A DNA stretch of 64,000 nucleotides from Agrypnia vestita. Taxonomy: Eukaryota > Arthropoda > Insecta > Trichoptera > Phryganeidae. The notes below the pieces were generated by a model that did not search any database, was not told where the DNA came from, and worked only from the letters and a program-made list of their open reading frames with translations. Below, piece after piece: positions 1 through 11,020 of this stretch (the first letter of the stretch is position 1; each line of letters begins with the position of its first letter). The position numbers and the translations under genes are program-made. The stretch lies in contig JADDOH010014936.1 of the NCBI GenBank assembly GCA_016648135.1, positions 1 to 64,000 on the forward strand. Direction: 5' to 3'.

Positions 1-535
1 TGGAGCGACTAAGTGGAATTGCAGAAGTGCGTGTAGCTTACACGCACTTCTGCAGAATGCTGGGAAAGATAGAGGAGAATAGTCAAGAGGTCGTGAGGTC
101 AGAGGCGAAATGATAGATTCCTAATCTAACATTGTTTGTAATTTGACTTAGACATTTCAGTAATTGATTAGCAGCTCGTGATTCTGAGCTCATCGTTACT
201 TTGGACCCAACAAGAAGGGTAGATATTCACGGAAGAATAACTTAGAAATTTTATCAAAGAAATTCAAAGTATTTAGCTTTCGCGAACATCGCAATGGCGC
301 CATCCGATTCCGCTAAACTCTCGCAATTTTTATCTCGATTCAAAGTTTCGAAGCTTCCACGTCCCGCGGTGGTGGGGGGCTTATCTGGCCGAGTAGTCAG
401 CAGACAGGGCGCGGAGCGAGGGGCGATAGCGAGCCCAGGTCATATTAGGGGTAGCAGATTGAAGCTTCCTGTGAATACAGGGTGTAACACTTTTAAGATC
501 CTCTCCCTTGCAAATATTACGTTCAGACATATAAC
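1..535. other. Unassigned sequence at the left edge
   Basis: No gene is recognised. The open frame at 294-650 only becomes interpretable after about 536, where it enters LINE family A; its first 80 codons match nothing I recognise. A short inverted repeat sits near 25-55 (GCAGAAGTGCGTGTA / TACACGCACTTCTGC), forming a perfect 15-bp hairpin with a tiny loop. Confidence 0.4.
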
Positions 536-1010
536 ACCAACACTGATGTATGGAAGTGAAGCCTGGAGCTGGCAGAAGAGGACCGAAAGTAGACTGAATG
601 CAGTGGAGATGAGATCCCTCAGACGTATGTGTAAGCAAATCAATTTATGATAGAGAAAAGAAGGCAGATATTAGGAACGAATGTAAAGTTGATCCTAGCA
701 TAATTAATAGAATTAAAAAAGAGTCGCTCAGATGGTTTGGGCCTATTGCGCGAATGAGTGGGGAAAGAATGGCAAGCGTTGATGGCGCCAGAAAGAGAGG
801 GCGACCGCGGAAGACGTGGTATGACTAAATTAACATGATACTGGAAGATGGTCCCGTTAGAAGCCTCAACAACCGGCGAACTTGCTTACGAAGGTATATG
901 AATGTGGATGAGGCGAGAGTTGTATGTCAGGACAGAAGAATGTGGTGCTCTATCCTCTCTGCCTACCCCCACGGAGAAACGGCGTGATGGTAAGTAAGTA
1001 AGTAAATAAG
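536..1010 (+). mobile_element. LINE family A, 3' end fragment
   Basis: This is the C-terminal part of a non-LTR retrotransposon reverse-transcriptase ORF plus its 3' end. The first 110 bases read LMYGSEAWSWQKRTESRLNA and then EMRSLRRM, a hallmark of the region after the RT domain. The frame breaks at 648 and stops follow, so it is dead. Downstream DNA still aligns with the other family A copies (22.5, 43.3 and 46.9 kb) through CTCTCTGCCTACCCCCACGG and a GTAA tetranucleotide tail at 988-1008. It is 5'-truncated, as usual for LINEs. The exact clade (RTE-like or Jockey-like) cannot be set from this part. Confidence 0.8.
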
Positions 1011-1359
1011 ATTTGGGTAAGGAAATAGTTCTTGAGATCACGTGGTCTTAGGGTTGAAAAATTGGTTCAATGAAAGAATAGGTGGTAGTAAATACTGTTT
1101 TGTTTCATTGCCCCAAAAGGTGTTGTAGACCGAACACTAGCTACTTGACCTTGATTCTTGTAGGTAGATGGGAAGAAGTAGGCACGCCTACGCGCTCTAC
1201 TCATCTTATACCGATTCCCTTCCTTCTCCTGGGTCAGAGTGGCCAGCATCAAAACACCACAAAAAGTAAGGAAGATTTGTGAATGATTTTGGAAGTGCAG
1301 AGTCAAAAATGATTGAGAAATGGTGAATATCAACAGGGGTGATGGTCTGAAATTACAAA

Positions 1360-1922
1360 CTTTTTGGTATCCGGTACTTCGAAATCAATCCGCGTTAATA
1401 GCGGATTCACAAGATATACAACGAAGAATAATGCTTTCGATATGTTATACACAAAATTTAAAAATTAAAATAAAAAACAAGGACTTAGTAAGTATTAAAA
1501 AAACGACTTTTTTATATAAGACAAATATATGCTAATACTGCACTAAAATACACATAAAAACACAAAAATTCACATTTTAGAATGATCCGAACGACTTTTG
1601 TTACAAAAAAAGCAAACAAACTTAATTTACACATCACAAGAAGATACACTACATATGGGCAAAGGAGTTTCAACTACTTAGGGACCAAACTTTTTAACAA
1701 CATGCAAAAAAGTATAATTTAATATGATTCGTTCCATATATTCATCAAACCTTTTATTTTTTTTGTTTTTTGTTAGTTTATTGTTGCTATATTTTTATAA
1801 ATAACATAACATGTTAATTCTTTGGAAACTTGTAATATGGTCTCTATACTATTTAATATTCATCTGCAACCTAATTTTTATTTGTATCGTTAGTTTCCCG
1901 TAAATAAATAAATAAAATAAAA
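1360..1922 (+). mobile_element. Degenerate LINE 3' end
   Basis: Two short stretches resemble the extreme C-terminus of a LINE reverse transcriptase: a DIQRRIML-type segment near 1410 and, near 1630-1700, YGQRSFNYLGTKLFNNM. Such YGQRSF...G-KLFN blocks close many Jockey/CR1-type ORFs. The stretch ends in an AATAAATAAATAAAATAAAA tail at about 1901-1920, the usual LINE 3' terminus. Frameshifts and stops separate the pieces. It belongs to a different family from family A. Confidence 0.5.
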
Positions 1923-2269
1923 TTCCATCATCGATCATCGCTGCTTTATGACTATTCGTGATCAAAGCGAAGTATTTCCGATCATGTTGTGTGAAAGTGT
2001 GATAATTAGTAGTACAATACTTCTCTTCAGAATCTGACCAAGGGGAACCACTGTAGCACTACGCTCAAGGATAATAATTTCCTTCTTCATTGTAGCTACG
2101 CATGAAGATTACTACCGTTTCAGAGAGTTCAATAAGGATGGCGTTCTCTGGGGACTATACTCACATTCTTCGACTCGGGTTCCATGTTAAAGAAGGAGTT
2201 TAATAAAATGAAGATAATATTAACACAATGATTTATACAAAACGTTTTATTCAATTAATTTGAGTTAAA
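1923..2269. other. Intergenic, nothing recognised
   Basis: AT-rich sequence between a LINE tail and a Penelope-like end. No coding frame or repeat was recognised. Confidence 0.4.
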
Positions 2270-2314
2270 TAAGGCTAAGCGCTTTCGATGGACACAACCA
2301 TCATCTTCAGAGGC
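2270..2314 (-). ncRNA. Hammerhead ribozyme-like motif, PLE type
   Basis: On the minus strand the order is CTGAAGA, one extra base, a stem-loop (GATGG...CCATC), then GAA followed by the palindromic hexamer AGCGCT and T. This fits the hammerhead core CUGANGA/GAA, with the palindromic hexamer able to form the very short helix III that lets PLE hammerheads act as dimers. Helix I is weak (AG/CU plus mismatches). It lies 230 bases downstream of a GIY-YIG fragment on the same strand, the arrangement expected of a PLE 3' end. Confidence 0.6.
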
Positions 2315-2382
2315 AATATTAGAACTAATTGTATATCAATATGGCAGACAAATAGAAGTAAAGGGATGACGCCGATGGAGGG

Positions 2383-2402
2383 GGGGGGGAAGGGGGGGGG
2401 CG
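2383..2402 (+). repeat. Poly-G microsatellite
   Basis: Two runs of eight to nine G separated by AA, inside the 3' region of the Penelope-like relic. Confidence 0.8.
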
Positions 2403-2544
2403 AGGGTAGTTATTTATTGACATATACAAAAGTAATTAATTTTTAGATACAATAATACTTATTTTAACAATGGGGATGACGCAGGTATTTGAATGTTTAT
2501 AAGGTTATTTTTATTTTTGATTGCTTTATTAATTTATAGTATTT

Positions 2545-2762
2545 CTAGAGCATCAGTTTACGACCCTTCGCCTCTAGATGTAGGACCCTAACATTATTTT
2601 GGTCAAACAAGTGATCATGTTCAACACAGTGGTCCGCCATCTCAGAGTATCCGGATAGTCCTCTGAATGCTCTTAGATGTTCTTTTATTCTTGTGCCTAT
2701 ATCTCTACCACATTGCCCGATATACACAGCATCACAATCATTGCATGTTACGTCATAGATTC
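2545..2762 (-). pseudogene. PLE GIY-YIG endonuclease domain fragment
   Basis: The minus strand reads VTCNDCDAVYIGQCGRDIGT followed by RIKEHLRAF. This is the GIY-YIG nuclease core of a Penelope-like retroelement: a CxxC pair, then VYIGQ, then the catalytic-region arginine and a KEH motif. In PLEs this domain follows the reverse transcriptase and nicks target DNA. About 72 codons survive, ending at the stop near 2545; no RT is visible upstream. With the hammerhead motif at 2270-2314 it marks one 5'-truncated element spanning roughly 2270-2762. Confidence 0.8.
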
Positions 2763-2927
2763 ACCCACTCCTGCTTATCTTTACAATTGAAGAGTAATTT
2801 ATTTAAATTAGAATTTGTGTTGTGCACAAATCATTGGTTAATCATAAACTTCCACTCTGTAAACGAAACAACGCTTAATTTATTGAAGATAATATTGTTT
2901 ACCGAAAAATGTTGCGCGATAGATATA

Positions 2928-3671
2928 AAGCCATGTATTCACTAGGGGACAAATTGTCCCTCAACAGCATGCGCGGCATAGAGTCTACGTGACGTTGCAA
3001 CGTCGTGCACTGTTCCGCGACCTCGCGCACAACATAGCGCGGCATTTCTACGTGCCGTGGCAACGTTGACATGCGCACGGTACCCGAGCGTACTCACTGC
3101 AACATTCCGCGGAGCGTCAGTACCACGTGGTATGTTTACAAGTGAATACGCATGCGCTGTATCTGTCAAGATGACAATGCGGGGAAACGAAATCGTTCTC
3201 GAACTCATCGAGCTGTATCGATCGAAGATCGCATAGAATGTCCGTCCTTCTTTCTCTTTGCAGTTAATAATTTCGCATTCTCCTCTTTTTTCTCCTCTTA
3301 CTTTTTAAACTTATTAACATTACGCGGCTATCATCATAACCTCATATTTCCGTGACGTCTGGAAAACAATAATTATTTGCAAAAAGGACCTTGTTTTTAA
3401 TAATATTCAATTTACTACAGTAAAACCTCGTTAATTTGAAATTGCGACCCAAAAAACATTTCGAATTGCGCGGAACCCCGTTTTCGTCAAATGTGATACC
3501 GCAGCTGTCATCCATAACCTCACCGGATGACATTTCCGCGACAAGATATGCGAGTCCCGGTGTGTACACGTCAATTGACCGCGTCATTGTCCCCGAAACA
3601 TGAGCGTAGATGTTGATGCGACATGTCGAGCGGAATGTTTCGCGATTTGTCCCCTAGTGAATACATGGCTT
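2928..3671. mobile_element. DNA element with 27-bp perfect inverted repeats
   Basis: The ends 2928-2954 and 3645-3671 are exact reverse complements and contain CACTAGGGGACAAAT. The 744-bp interior is much richer in CG than its surroundings at first and has no intact transposase. A short plus-strand frame near 3175 (GNEIVLELIELYRSKIA, then stop) recalls the start of a MADF DNA-binding domain, seen in some transposon accessory proteins, but this is weak. The family is not identified and I see no clean target duplication. Confidence 0.65.
3415..3595 (-). mobile_element. Possible pogo/Tigger-like fragment
   Basis: The motif CAGTAAAACCTCGTTAATTT at about 3419 resembles a pogo/Tigger terminal repeat (CAGTARAACCTCGWTAA). 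It lies inside the 744-bp inverted-repeat element, so either it is that element's own internal part or a second insertion. No transposase is visible. Confidence 0.3.
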
Positions 3672-4130
3672 AAGTATCACATCAGCGCGTCAAGCGTGGG
3701 GGTGACGCCGCATTTATCAAGCGCTACTTAGAGCCCTGGCAGGCTGTACAGCAACAGGGTAGCGCAGGGTAGCGGCCAGCAGGGAGGTCTGAACCAACGG
3801 TCAGGGATGGGGGCTGTAATTCACTGTGTGCAGTGTAACACGTCATAAATAATTCATGCCAGACCTCGGCGGGCGGGGCGGACAAAGAGAATACCAGATA
3901 TTGTATGCGGGGCACTACACATTCGTACGGGGATTAGGCGAGATTAAATATTCAATTGGGGATGAAATAACACGGTAAATTTGAAGCCGTTTGGTAGCGG
4001 CATTACTAATAAATGATAACACTATCGGATTATAATAAATAATAGACGAAGGGGCAGAAGAAGGCTTCGTGACAAATGCGAAGAAATTATTCACAGATTT
4101 TCACGGCTTTTTAGAATCATCTGCTCAGAG
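3672..4130. other. Non-repetitive GC-richer stretch
   Basis: About 250 bases (3690-3940) are clearly richer in GC than the window average and match no other part of the window. No long frame with family resemblance is present. It could be surviving single-copy host DNA. Confidence 0.35.
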
Positions 4131-4240
4131 TTTTCCGGAATATTCTACGATGTGTGTATGACCTTTTGATGGGGTCTGAAACGTTGGCAAGAAAGGTCTT
4201 GTACACACGGCAGAATATCCCAGAAAACACAAACCAGAAG
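4131..4240 (+). mobile_element. Degenerate PLE terminal fragment
   Basis: TTTTGATGGGGTCTGAAACG and the following ACACGGCAGAATATCCCAGAAAACACAAACCAGAAG align with the palindromic elements at 7.3 and 21.4 kb. The hammerhead core is eroded (TTGATGG instead of CTGATGA). Confidence 0.5.
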
Positions 4241-4579
4241 GAAAATAAGTAAATAAGTTATGCGGACGATACTGTGACTCACGAAAGGTCTCCAAGTACT
4301 GCTGAAACGGGTGTTTAATGCGTGCTATGTATGTGGTCTTGGTAATTTTTTTGTCCTCATAACTAAGGAGGAAATGATAAAGGAAATTGGAGATCCAGAT
4401 AAAGTTGGTCTTCCACTTGAAGATTATTTATTGACTTCTAACAAATACTTAACTTTCTTAAGTCCTTAGTAGTTACTTTTGTGTTGGTTAAATGCTAAGT
4501 GGGCACACCAGGATGGCGCCTCCCTTTTTATTCGCATTTACTCTCTCATTATTTCTTTTTTATAAATTTTGACAGACAT

Positions 4580-4965
4580 TCATCTAGATAAATTATAGTC
4601 TTCAACTAAATGCAAGCAAGATAAAATAGATGATCATTATTAGTAAACGAAAGAAAAGAGATGATGGCGGCTTGTACAAAAATCGAATAAGACTACAACA
4701 AGTAGAAAAAACAGTCTATCTGGAATGCAGATTAAACGAACATTGGGACCCTATGGAAATTGACTGTTCTATAGGGCAGGTCAGAAGTACATTCTTTCGC
4801 GTGAAGAAAGTATTATGCAGCCATGACCTAAGCTAATGAATGATACGATGCTATGTGTTCTCTGTACTTTGATATGGAAAGGAATTAAGGACATTGACTG
4901 GAACAATGCTAAAGCGAATTGAAGCATTTGAGATGTGGATCTACAAAATGATCACCAACATGTTG
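4580..4965 (+). pseudogene. Non-LTR reverse transcriptase, C-terminal fragment
   Basis: From 4630 the frame reads MIIISKRKKRDDGGLYKNRI and later VLCSHDLS, then, after a shift near 4830, MIRCYVFSVL-stop-YG and KRIEAFEMWIYKMI. That order (KF-MIISK, SHDLS, LRCYVFSVL-YG-E, KRIEAFEMW-YRR) is the stretch just after the RT domain in RTE-like endonuclease/reverse transcriptase ORFs. One frameshift and at least two stops make it dead. It belongs to a different family from A. Confidence 0.75.
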
Positions 4966-5509
4966 TAAAAATTCGATAAACCAAGAAGCACGTGAGATAT
5001 GCGTATTCGAATAGAAGGTAGAAAATTTAATTTGTTAGAATATGGTCGATTAGATATTAGCTTTGTATTTTGTGTAGGTAGGTACTGGGAATGTGTTATT
5101 TTATTTTATTTAAATTTATGGTTGGTGCCGTGAAAGTACTGAATTTACAAAGAAGTCCTTCATTTACCCACCCAAAGATGTTCAAAAATTAAAACTTATA
5201 ATCTTTTAACAAATGTTTTTTATGATCTTTCATCATGTGATTTTTTCTACCTACTTTAGATATGTAAATAATTATATTACCATAGTTCGTCTTCCATATT
5301 TAAATAGATACATTTAATCTAACCCTACCTATATCGAAGGTTTACTAAGTTTTCTTAAAGACTACCTACAAAGAAAATAATAAGGTTTCTTCGCGATAAC
5401 CGTAAAATGAATTTTCTACCCTTTAAATTTATTTTCAAATTAGTTAATAATTTTATATTCAATATTTATTATTGTTAATATTTAATTATAAATTTTAATT
5501 TTTAGTACA

Positions 5510-5560
5510 CGTTGAATCCTGATGAAGGGACCATTGGCCTTGAAACATGTTGATGGTGGT
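5510..5560 (+). ncRNA. Hammerhead ribozyme-like motif, PLE type
   Basis: CTGATGA (5519-5525), one base, a stem-loop GGGACC/ATT/GGCCTT, GAA, then palindromic ACATGT and T. GAT after the predicted cleavage site pairs with ATC before CTGATGA. This is the most widespread version here (GGACCATTGGCC); related, more decayed copies lie at 12.98, 17.46 and 42.40 kb. Confidence 0.6.
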
Positions 5561-6224
5561 TTGTACAAAGTTTTTTCTTGTTATTAATAAAATAATGTTT
5601 CATTCGTAACTAAATTGAAAAATAAATGCGAGGAAAAACATGTTTTTCTGTTAATCAATCAAAAAGTATTTGATATATTTCCGACAGTTCCGTAAGTTGT
5701 CGACGTAATATGAGGAATTCTTTTCAATTTAATACACGATTTAGTATCGCCCATCACTCACGGTGTTCAACAAGGGTCCAAAAAAGGTCTTTCACCGAGT
5801 AAATGAACTCTTCAGTTAACTGTCACATTTTTTCTAATACGTGGCGATGAATTATTAACTAAAGTTCGTAGTTTTGTAGTTCACCTGTCGCGGCGAACAT
5901 ATAATTTATTATGTTATTTATTTATGCGGGCTTGGTGTATTATAAAATGAAAAGTAATATTTAATCCATGGTTATCATGGACCAGAAATCTTCATGCGTA
6001 ATTTTAAATCAAGAGGTCGAAAATTGTCTCATTCCGCTCTTAGCCTTTCGATTTAATCGTGTATGTGTAACTTGTAACCTTAATATATCAAATTAAATAG
6101 ACTGTCAGTATTATTTCTATTCACTTGTGCTTTGTGCCCTTTTAACATGATTTGTTATAAATTATAAGGCATTTATATGAGTATGAACACCGGAAGAATC
6201 CGTAGATAGAGTGGGAATTATACC

Positions 6225-7095
6225 TTTCTCAATCTACTAATAATACGTCTACTTGGATTCGAGTTTGTCTCTAAGTAAACAAATTAAAAACACAACCAGC
6301 ACTGCCTTCTATCATTTACGCCGCATTAAATCTATTCGTAAAAGCATCCCAATAAAAGGAACCAAATTATTAATAAACGCATACGTTATCTCTCGCTTAG
6401 ACTACTGTAATGGTATCTACGCATATCTCCCGAAACAGGAAATAAACAAACTACAATATGTATTTAATGCCGCTGCAAGACTCATTACCGGCGTATCAAT
6501 ATCTGCGCATATCTCACACCATCTTCAAAACCTTCACCGGCTTAAATGTCCATAGAGGATTGAATATAAGTTATGCCTCACAATATTCAAGGTTATTCAC
6601 AACATAGCCCCTCAATACATTACCGACTTCTGCATTCCATTTCATTCCATCGCTTAGCATCAACATCTAATACAAATAGCTTAGTTGAAGTAAATCGCGT
6701 CCACAAAACCAATTTCGGTGACCGTGCTTTCTTGTGGAATAGACTACCAAATAATCTGAGACAAATAGACAGCTTACCACAGTTCAAAAAACAACTAAAG
6801 ACGCATTTGTTTAGACAATCATATAAAAACCTATAGAATCAGACCGTTGGTTGCATCACTACGTAATGTTTCCCACTCCGTATGCACTCCTAGAAAATAC
6901 CTGATTCTTTTTAGCACTCCCAACTATTATAGTTTTAAATGTGAATTCCATTTTTTGCATGTCATCTAGTGAATAAGTATGTAATAGTAAATAAGTGTTT
7001 TTAGTCAGTAATTAGCGAAGCGCCCTTGAGGTGAGTACTCACGAAAACGGTGCTATACAAATGATCGAACTATTATTATCATTATTTATTTAGTA
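6225..7095 (+). mobile_element. CR1/L2-like LINE, 3' part
   Basis: Three consecutive frames encode the C-terminal third of a CR1/L2-type reverse transcriptase: YVISRLDYCNGIYAYLPKQE, LQYVFNAAARLITG near 6370-6500, then, after shifts near 6555, VNRVHKTNFGDRAFLWNRLP and the terminal FKKQLKTHLF. These match the SRLDYCN--LAGLP and NAAARL motifs of that clade. The 3' UTR holds AAGCGCCCTTGAG...GGTGCTATACAAATG and an ATT-rich tail (7068-7090), typical of L2-type 3' ends. It is 5'-truncated and frameshifted. Confidence 0.85.
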
Positions 7096-7293
7096 CATTA
7101 ATTAGTGATGGTCAAATCGTTATTTTAACCGCTTACTCATGGTACTGTTATTTGCCATTTGTATCGTTGATTGGTAACCAAGATATAACTATTGTCTAGT
7201 ACCGATAGTTGCTTGTTAAATTGTTGCAAAAAATCAGATAATAATCATTGATCTAATGTTTTCTGGGATATTATGCCATGTTTCAACGACCTT

Positions 7294-7401
7294 TCTGGCC
7301 GACGTTTTGGATCCCATTGGAGGGTCCATCGTGTGTGAAGGATTGTGAATACATAAGACCTGATGATGGACCCTGCAATGGGATCCGAAACGTCGGCCAG
7401 A
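7294..7401. repeat. PLE terminal palindrome, 37-bp arms
   Basis: Arms 7294-7330 and 7365-7401 are reverse complements with two mismatches (TCTGGCCGACGTTT / AAACGTCGGCCAGA). The right arm carries a hammerhead-like core, so the palindrome is two opposed copies of one end sequence. The same family occurs at 21341-21488 and, decayed, at 4131-4240. Confidence 0.75.
7354..7400 (+). ncRNA. Hammerhead ribozyme-like motif, PLE type
   Basis: CTGATGA (7360-7366), one base, stem-loop GGACCC/TGCAAT/GGGATCC, then GAA, ACGT and C. It keeps the core and a strong helix II; helix I has a mismatch next to the cleavage position. Confidence 0.55.
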
Positions 7402-7484
7402 AAACCAAAGAACATTTCATCATATATTATACAATGATGTTTGAAAAAAATAAAAGCTTGTAAATCAAACGTTATATTCATCAA

Positions 7485-8173
7485 AACAACAAAAAATGTT
7501 ACAATCTTAACATTATAAAAATTCAGACCGTGAATCTAATACACGAGCAAGTTGAAAATCTAATCAAAATTATCTACCCCAACTAGAATAATAGCCGTAT
7601 CCAATGGGAAATGTTGAAATTATAACTTATGACATTAATATGCCAACGTTATGAATAATTTGAACAGGAAACTAGACCAATTTTGGGAGGGAAGCGAACT
7701 CAAAAATGCCAACATAAAATAATGAACCAGCCTAAGCAGTAATTACGGAAACTTTGCGACCCAAAAATAATACAACCCCTGGCCTCGTTTAGTTGTTAAG
7801 GGATGGCCTGATTCATAAAATACAATTCCCATTATTTATTACTTGTCACATGAATAATAGTTCATTAACGAATAACTATGTTTGCTGCTCGGCTTTGCTA
7901 GAGATTTGGATTATTGTAACTGTTTCATTTACATCGGGTCTTCCAATAATGGAATTCAAACGGCTATAATTTTTGAGTTAAAAAAGGGTGTTTATGCTTT
8001 TATTTAACTCTCTTTATCTGTTTGTCGGTTGATTGCTGTGGTGGAATCTTGTAATTAATTTTTTACCCACTTTCCGGGGAATAGCTACAAATTTGAAACT
8101 TTCAACATTGACGTAAAATGGATGACTGTTCATCACAAAATCATTTTCCACATTTAAAATTTAAAAGCACCAT
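7485..8173. other. Intergenic, nothing recognised
   Basis: AT-rich; no frame, repeat or motif recognised. Confidence 0.4.
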
Positions 8174-8335
8174 AGACTAACTAACTAACTAACTAATTAA
8201 CTATGAGGCAGGGTCTCCGTAGGAGAAGGCAGAAAAGAAAGAACGGTATTATTCTATCCTGGCGCACCACTTTTGCTTGGGCTATATTCATACATCTTCT
8301 CATGCATGCTCTACGTTTGTTGAGGCTTTTAACAG
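8174..8335 (-). mobile_element. LINE family A, 3' end (left part of split copy)
   Basis: The minus strand matches the family A 3' end, starting from a tail of TAGT/GTTA repeats (plus strand ACTAACTAACTA at 8174-8192) and running to TGAGGCTTTTAACAG at 8321-8335. The same 15 bases recur at 9943-9957, where family A sequence continues. The copy was therefore split by the R1-like insertion between. Confidence 0.75.
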
Positions 8336-9942
8336 TGATTGGGTACCCACCACTTTCCCAGGACCGTTTTATGAGCTTACGCTGACATATCGGTCCTTCT
8401 CAAGCGTCGCCTAGTTGACAGTTTTTTACTCTAATAGCCATCTCCATGCTAGACCGTGTATAGGGCGGCCCAACAGGGAGATGCAAGCAAAGCCCAATCA
8501 CTGTCCCACTCTCGCAGAAATAATATCTTTATTAATATATTCAATTCAGTTACATGGTAGTAGAGATATATATAAGATACAAAGATTTATGCATACAGGT
8601 TACAAAGGACATGGATACAGTACAAGAGCAAGAGAGACAACACTAAGACTGACACATATAGATTCAAGGCAGAGAGGGATTACAGCGGGAGAGGGACAGC
8701 GAGGGGACAGGAAGCCATTTTGACACCACTCCCTATAGGGGATGAAGACGTCACAGTTACGCAGAAAGATGGAGTTCAATCCAAAGGCGCCACAGATCCA
8801 CGGTCCTTCGCAAAATCTATCCTCGGAGCAGCTCCCAGCGAATCACCCACTCCCTCACGAATTCCCGAAAGAGTCCGAGGTTTCTTGCATTCCTGATAAG
8901 GTCATCGTTCCTAGGAGAGCGATGACCCACCCCTTCCAATCCTTCTAGCATCCTCTCCCTGGAATCTCTCATGACTTCACAGACCCAGAGTATATGCTCC
9001 GGAGTCTGCGGCACACGGCTGCAGGTGCACCACGGAGACTCAGCCAAACCCAAGGCATTCAGTTTCGCTCGAAATTCACCATGTCCTGATACCAACTGCA
9101 TCACGTGATGTCCAAACTCCGGAGGATAGTGTCCACCTTCCTCTCTGACGGCAACCCTCAGGAGAAAGGTGTAGGTCCACCTCCCAAGGGGTGCCGTGTC
9201 CCATCTTTCCTGCCATTTTTCCAATATTACCGTTCTTATCCTTTCACACATTTCCCGATAATTGGCATCAGAGGGCCTAAAGGTTACGTCAAAGATCTCA
9301 ACCTCCAGGCCCTTTCTCAAAGTGCCACGAGCATGCGCCTCGATAACCTGTAGGTCAGCCGGCAATACACCGGCCAACACTGGCAGGGCCGCGCCAGAAG
9401 TAGTCCTGTTTGCGCCTGTCAGTGCCAATAGCGGGATTCTTTGGCCTCTGTTGAGGGCAGCCGCAACAGACATGACCCCGAGACGGTGCGCCCACACACC
9501 CGCAGCGTAGGTGATCTGACTCACATACGTCGCGTGGTATATGAGGCGCACCGCACGGGACCGCAGACCCCAGTCCGCCGCACTCACGCGTTTTACCGCC
9601 ATAAAGAAATCCGCAGCTCTTTCTGATATTGCCTTCACGTGAGCAAGGAAAGATCCCGACGAATCCAACCAGACACCTAGGTATTTTACAACTCGTTCAA
9701 ATTGAATACTCTTATTCCCGATTTTAATTACTGGGTTTCTGTTCCTGCTCAAGTGACCCTTCATCATCATGGCAACCGTTTTATGAGGAGCAAGAGCCAA
9801 TTTGTTTCTTTCACACCATTCATTCAAAAGTTGAATCGACTCATTACTTCGACGCTCAATTTCACTTCGGCTCCTGCCTGATACCATTAGCAGAGCGTCA
9901 TCTGCATACGCAACTAACTCACACCCGGGCGGAAACGGTAGG
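8336..9942 (-). mobile_element. R1-like LINE, 5'-truncated, with 15-bp target duplication
   Basis: The insertion is bounded by TGAGGCTTTTAACAG on both sides (8321-8335 and 9943-9957). It contains an open C-terminal RT frame (8817-9941) and a roughly 480-bp 3' UTR (8336-8816) with an AATAAAGA near 8515. The 5' end is cut just upstream of the YADD motif, as expected of incomplete target-primed reverse transcription. The last 110 bases recur at 34105-34228, confirming the 3' terminus. Confidence 0.85.
8817..9941 (-). pseudogene. R1-like reverse transcriptase, C-terminal portion
   Basis: This is an uninterrupted frame of about 374 codons, the longest in the window. It starts, without its own start codon, at ELVAYADDALLMVSG; YADD (9897-9908) is the catalytic core of RT motif C. 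It continues with LGVWLDSSGSF, then ITYAAGVWAHRLG, and near the C-terminus the cysteine/histidine cluster CTC-SRVPQTPEH-ILWVC, a CCHC-like motif typical of R1/TRAS-type LINEs. It copies LINE RNA into DNA in an intact element; here the endonuclease and RT fingers/palm start are missing. Absence of stops suggests a young insertion. R1 versus a close relative cannot be settled by eye. A diverged C-terminal match lies at 31725-31848. Confidence 0.85.
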
Positions 9943-10125
9943 TGAGGCTTTTAACAGGGCAAACCTCCAATATTTGTTGTATCTGATCATCTTCATCAGG
10001 TCTTTCGTGGACGCCCTCTATTCATGCTGTTTTCAACACTCGCCACATATATTTTGTTAACCATTCTTTCCTCGTTCATACGTTCCAAATGATCAAACCA
10101 TCCCTTAGTCGACTTGAGGTCCGCC
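9943..10125 (-). mobile_element. LINE family A fragment (right part of split copy)
   Basis: The minus strand continues family A from the duplicated TGAGGCTTTTAACAG, through a GCGTCCACG-rich block, to the segment equivalent to GATGGTTTGG-CATAT-GA-CGAATGA (plus-strand TTCATACGTTCCAAATGATC near 10080). It is more diverged than the 22.6 and 43.6 kb copies. Confidence 0.6.
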
Positions 10126-10767
10126 ACTGTTGATACCAGGGTGTTTCGGGGTGCTGAAATTAAAACTGACCATTTTCTTGTAGTAGCAGCATAGCCGATG
10201 ACGGTGATACCGTTGAGAGCCGAAAATAGTCGCGTTGACCATCACCACACAGGCAGAGGAGAGCGTCGTTTTAGGGTTTTCTCTGCTCGCATAAAGAGAT
10301 TTTCCGCTTAATAATTAATGTTTACTAGACCACGAGTACAAAAACTTTTACTGGTAAACAGTTGATTTACGAAGTATTTTCGTAATGAATTATAAATAAT
10401 ATTTATGAAGAAAGTCAGATGGAAAACAGGGTAATAAATTACAGTTTATTCAGACAGTTATCATTTTTCAATAACATTTCGCATTTCGGCCTACATTCAA
10501 ATTAAGAAGTAGCTTATAAAGAAAACTCGTAAAGTCGAACCATCAAATATTTCACGCGATATTTATGCACATAATAATATGGAAAGGGTTGCTCGATAAA
10601 CATCTACTATTTAAAAAAGAGTATAGCCTTTGGGAATAATAATATTTTGTGGGGGAAGGGAATACAACCTAGTCAATAACTTTACAAACAGCGGCGCCAT
10701 TTAAATATACTTTTTAATTTTTTAAATGTAAAATAGGTTTACCATACTTTGATCGATTTAAATATAT
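10126..10767. other. Intergenic, nothing recognised
   Basis: AT-rich; no coding or repeat signal recognised. Confidence 0.4.
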
Positions 10768-11020
10768 TGTCACAGGATTGTGGTTGTAGATGGTAAACGA
10801 AACACTGGAGATTAATTTTCGATTAATTAGTTATTTTAATGAATTCACAAAGTGACTTGAGACTGAATTAAATCGGAGCACTGTTCTTAAACTCAAACTA
10901 ATTATCGTAATTCACACTTTTCAAAATCTTCCAAGCGCTTCTAGAAGTTCAAATTCACATGGTACTGCTATCAAACACTTCGGTAGGTATTACTAATTAC
11001 CGCTTTTAAGGTTAAGGTAG
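10768..11020 (-). mobile_element. Gypsy-like LTR end (family TGTCAC)
   Basis: The minus strand ends AGTGTTTCGTTTACC...CACAATCCTGTGACA, preceded by a GTGCTCCGATTTAATTC block. Both blocks recur, in order, at 24.3, 40.1, 44.5 and 45.6 kb. Only the R-U5-like part is recognisable; the U3 boundary is unclear. Confidence 0.55.
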
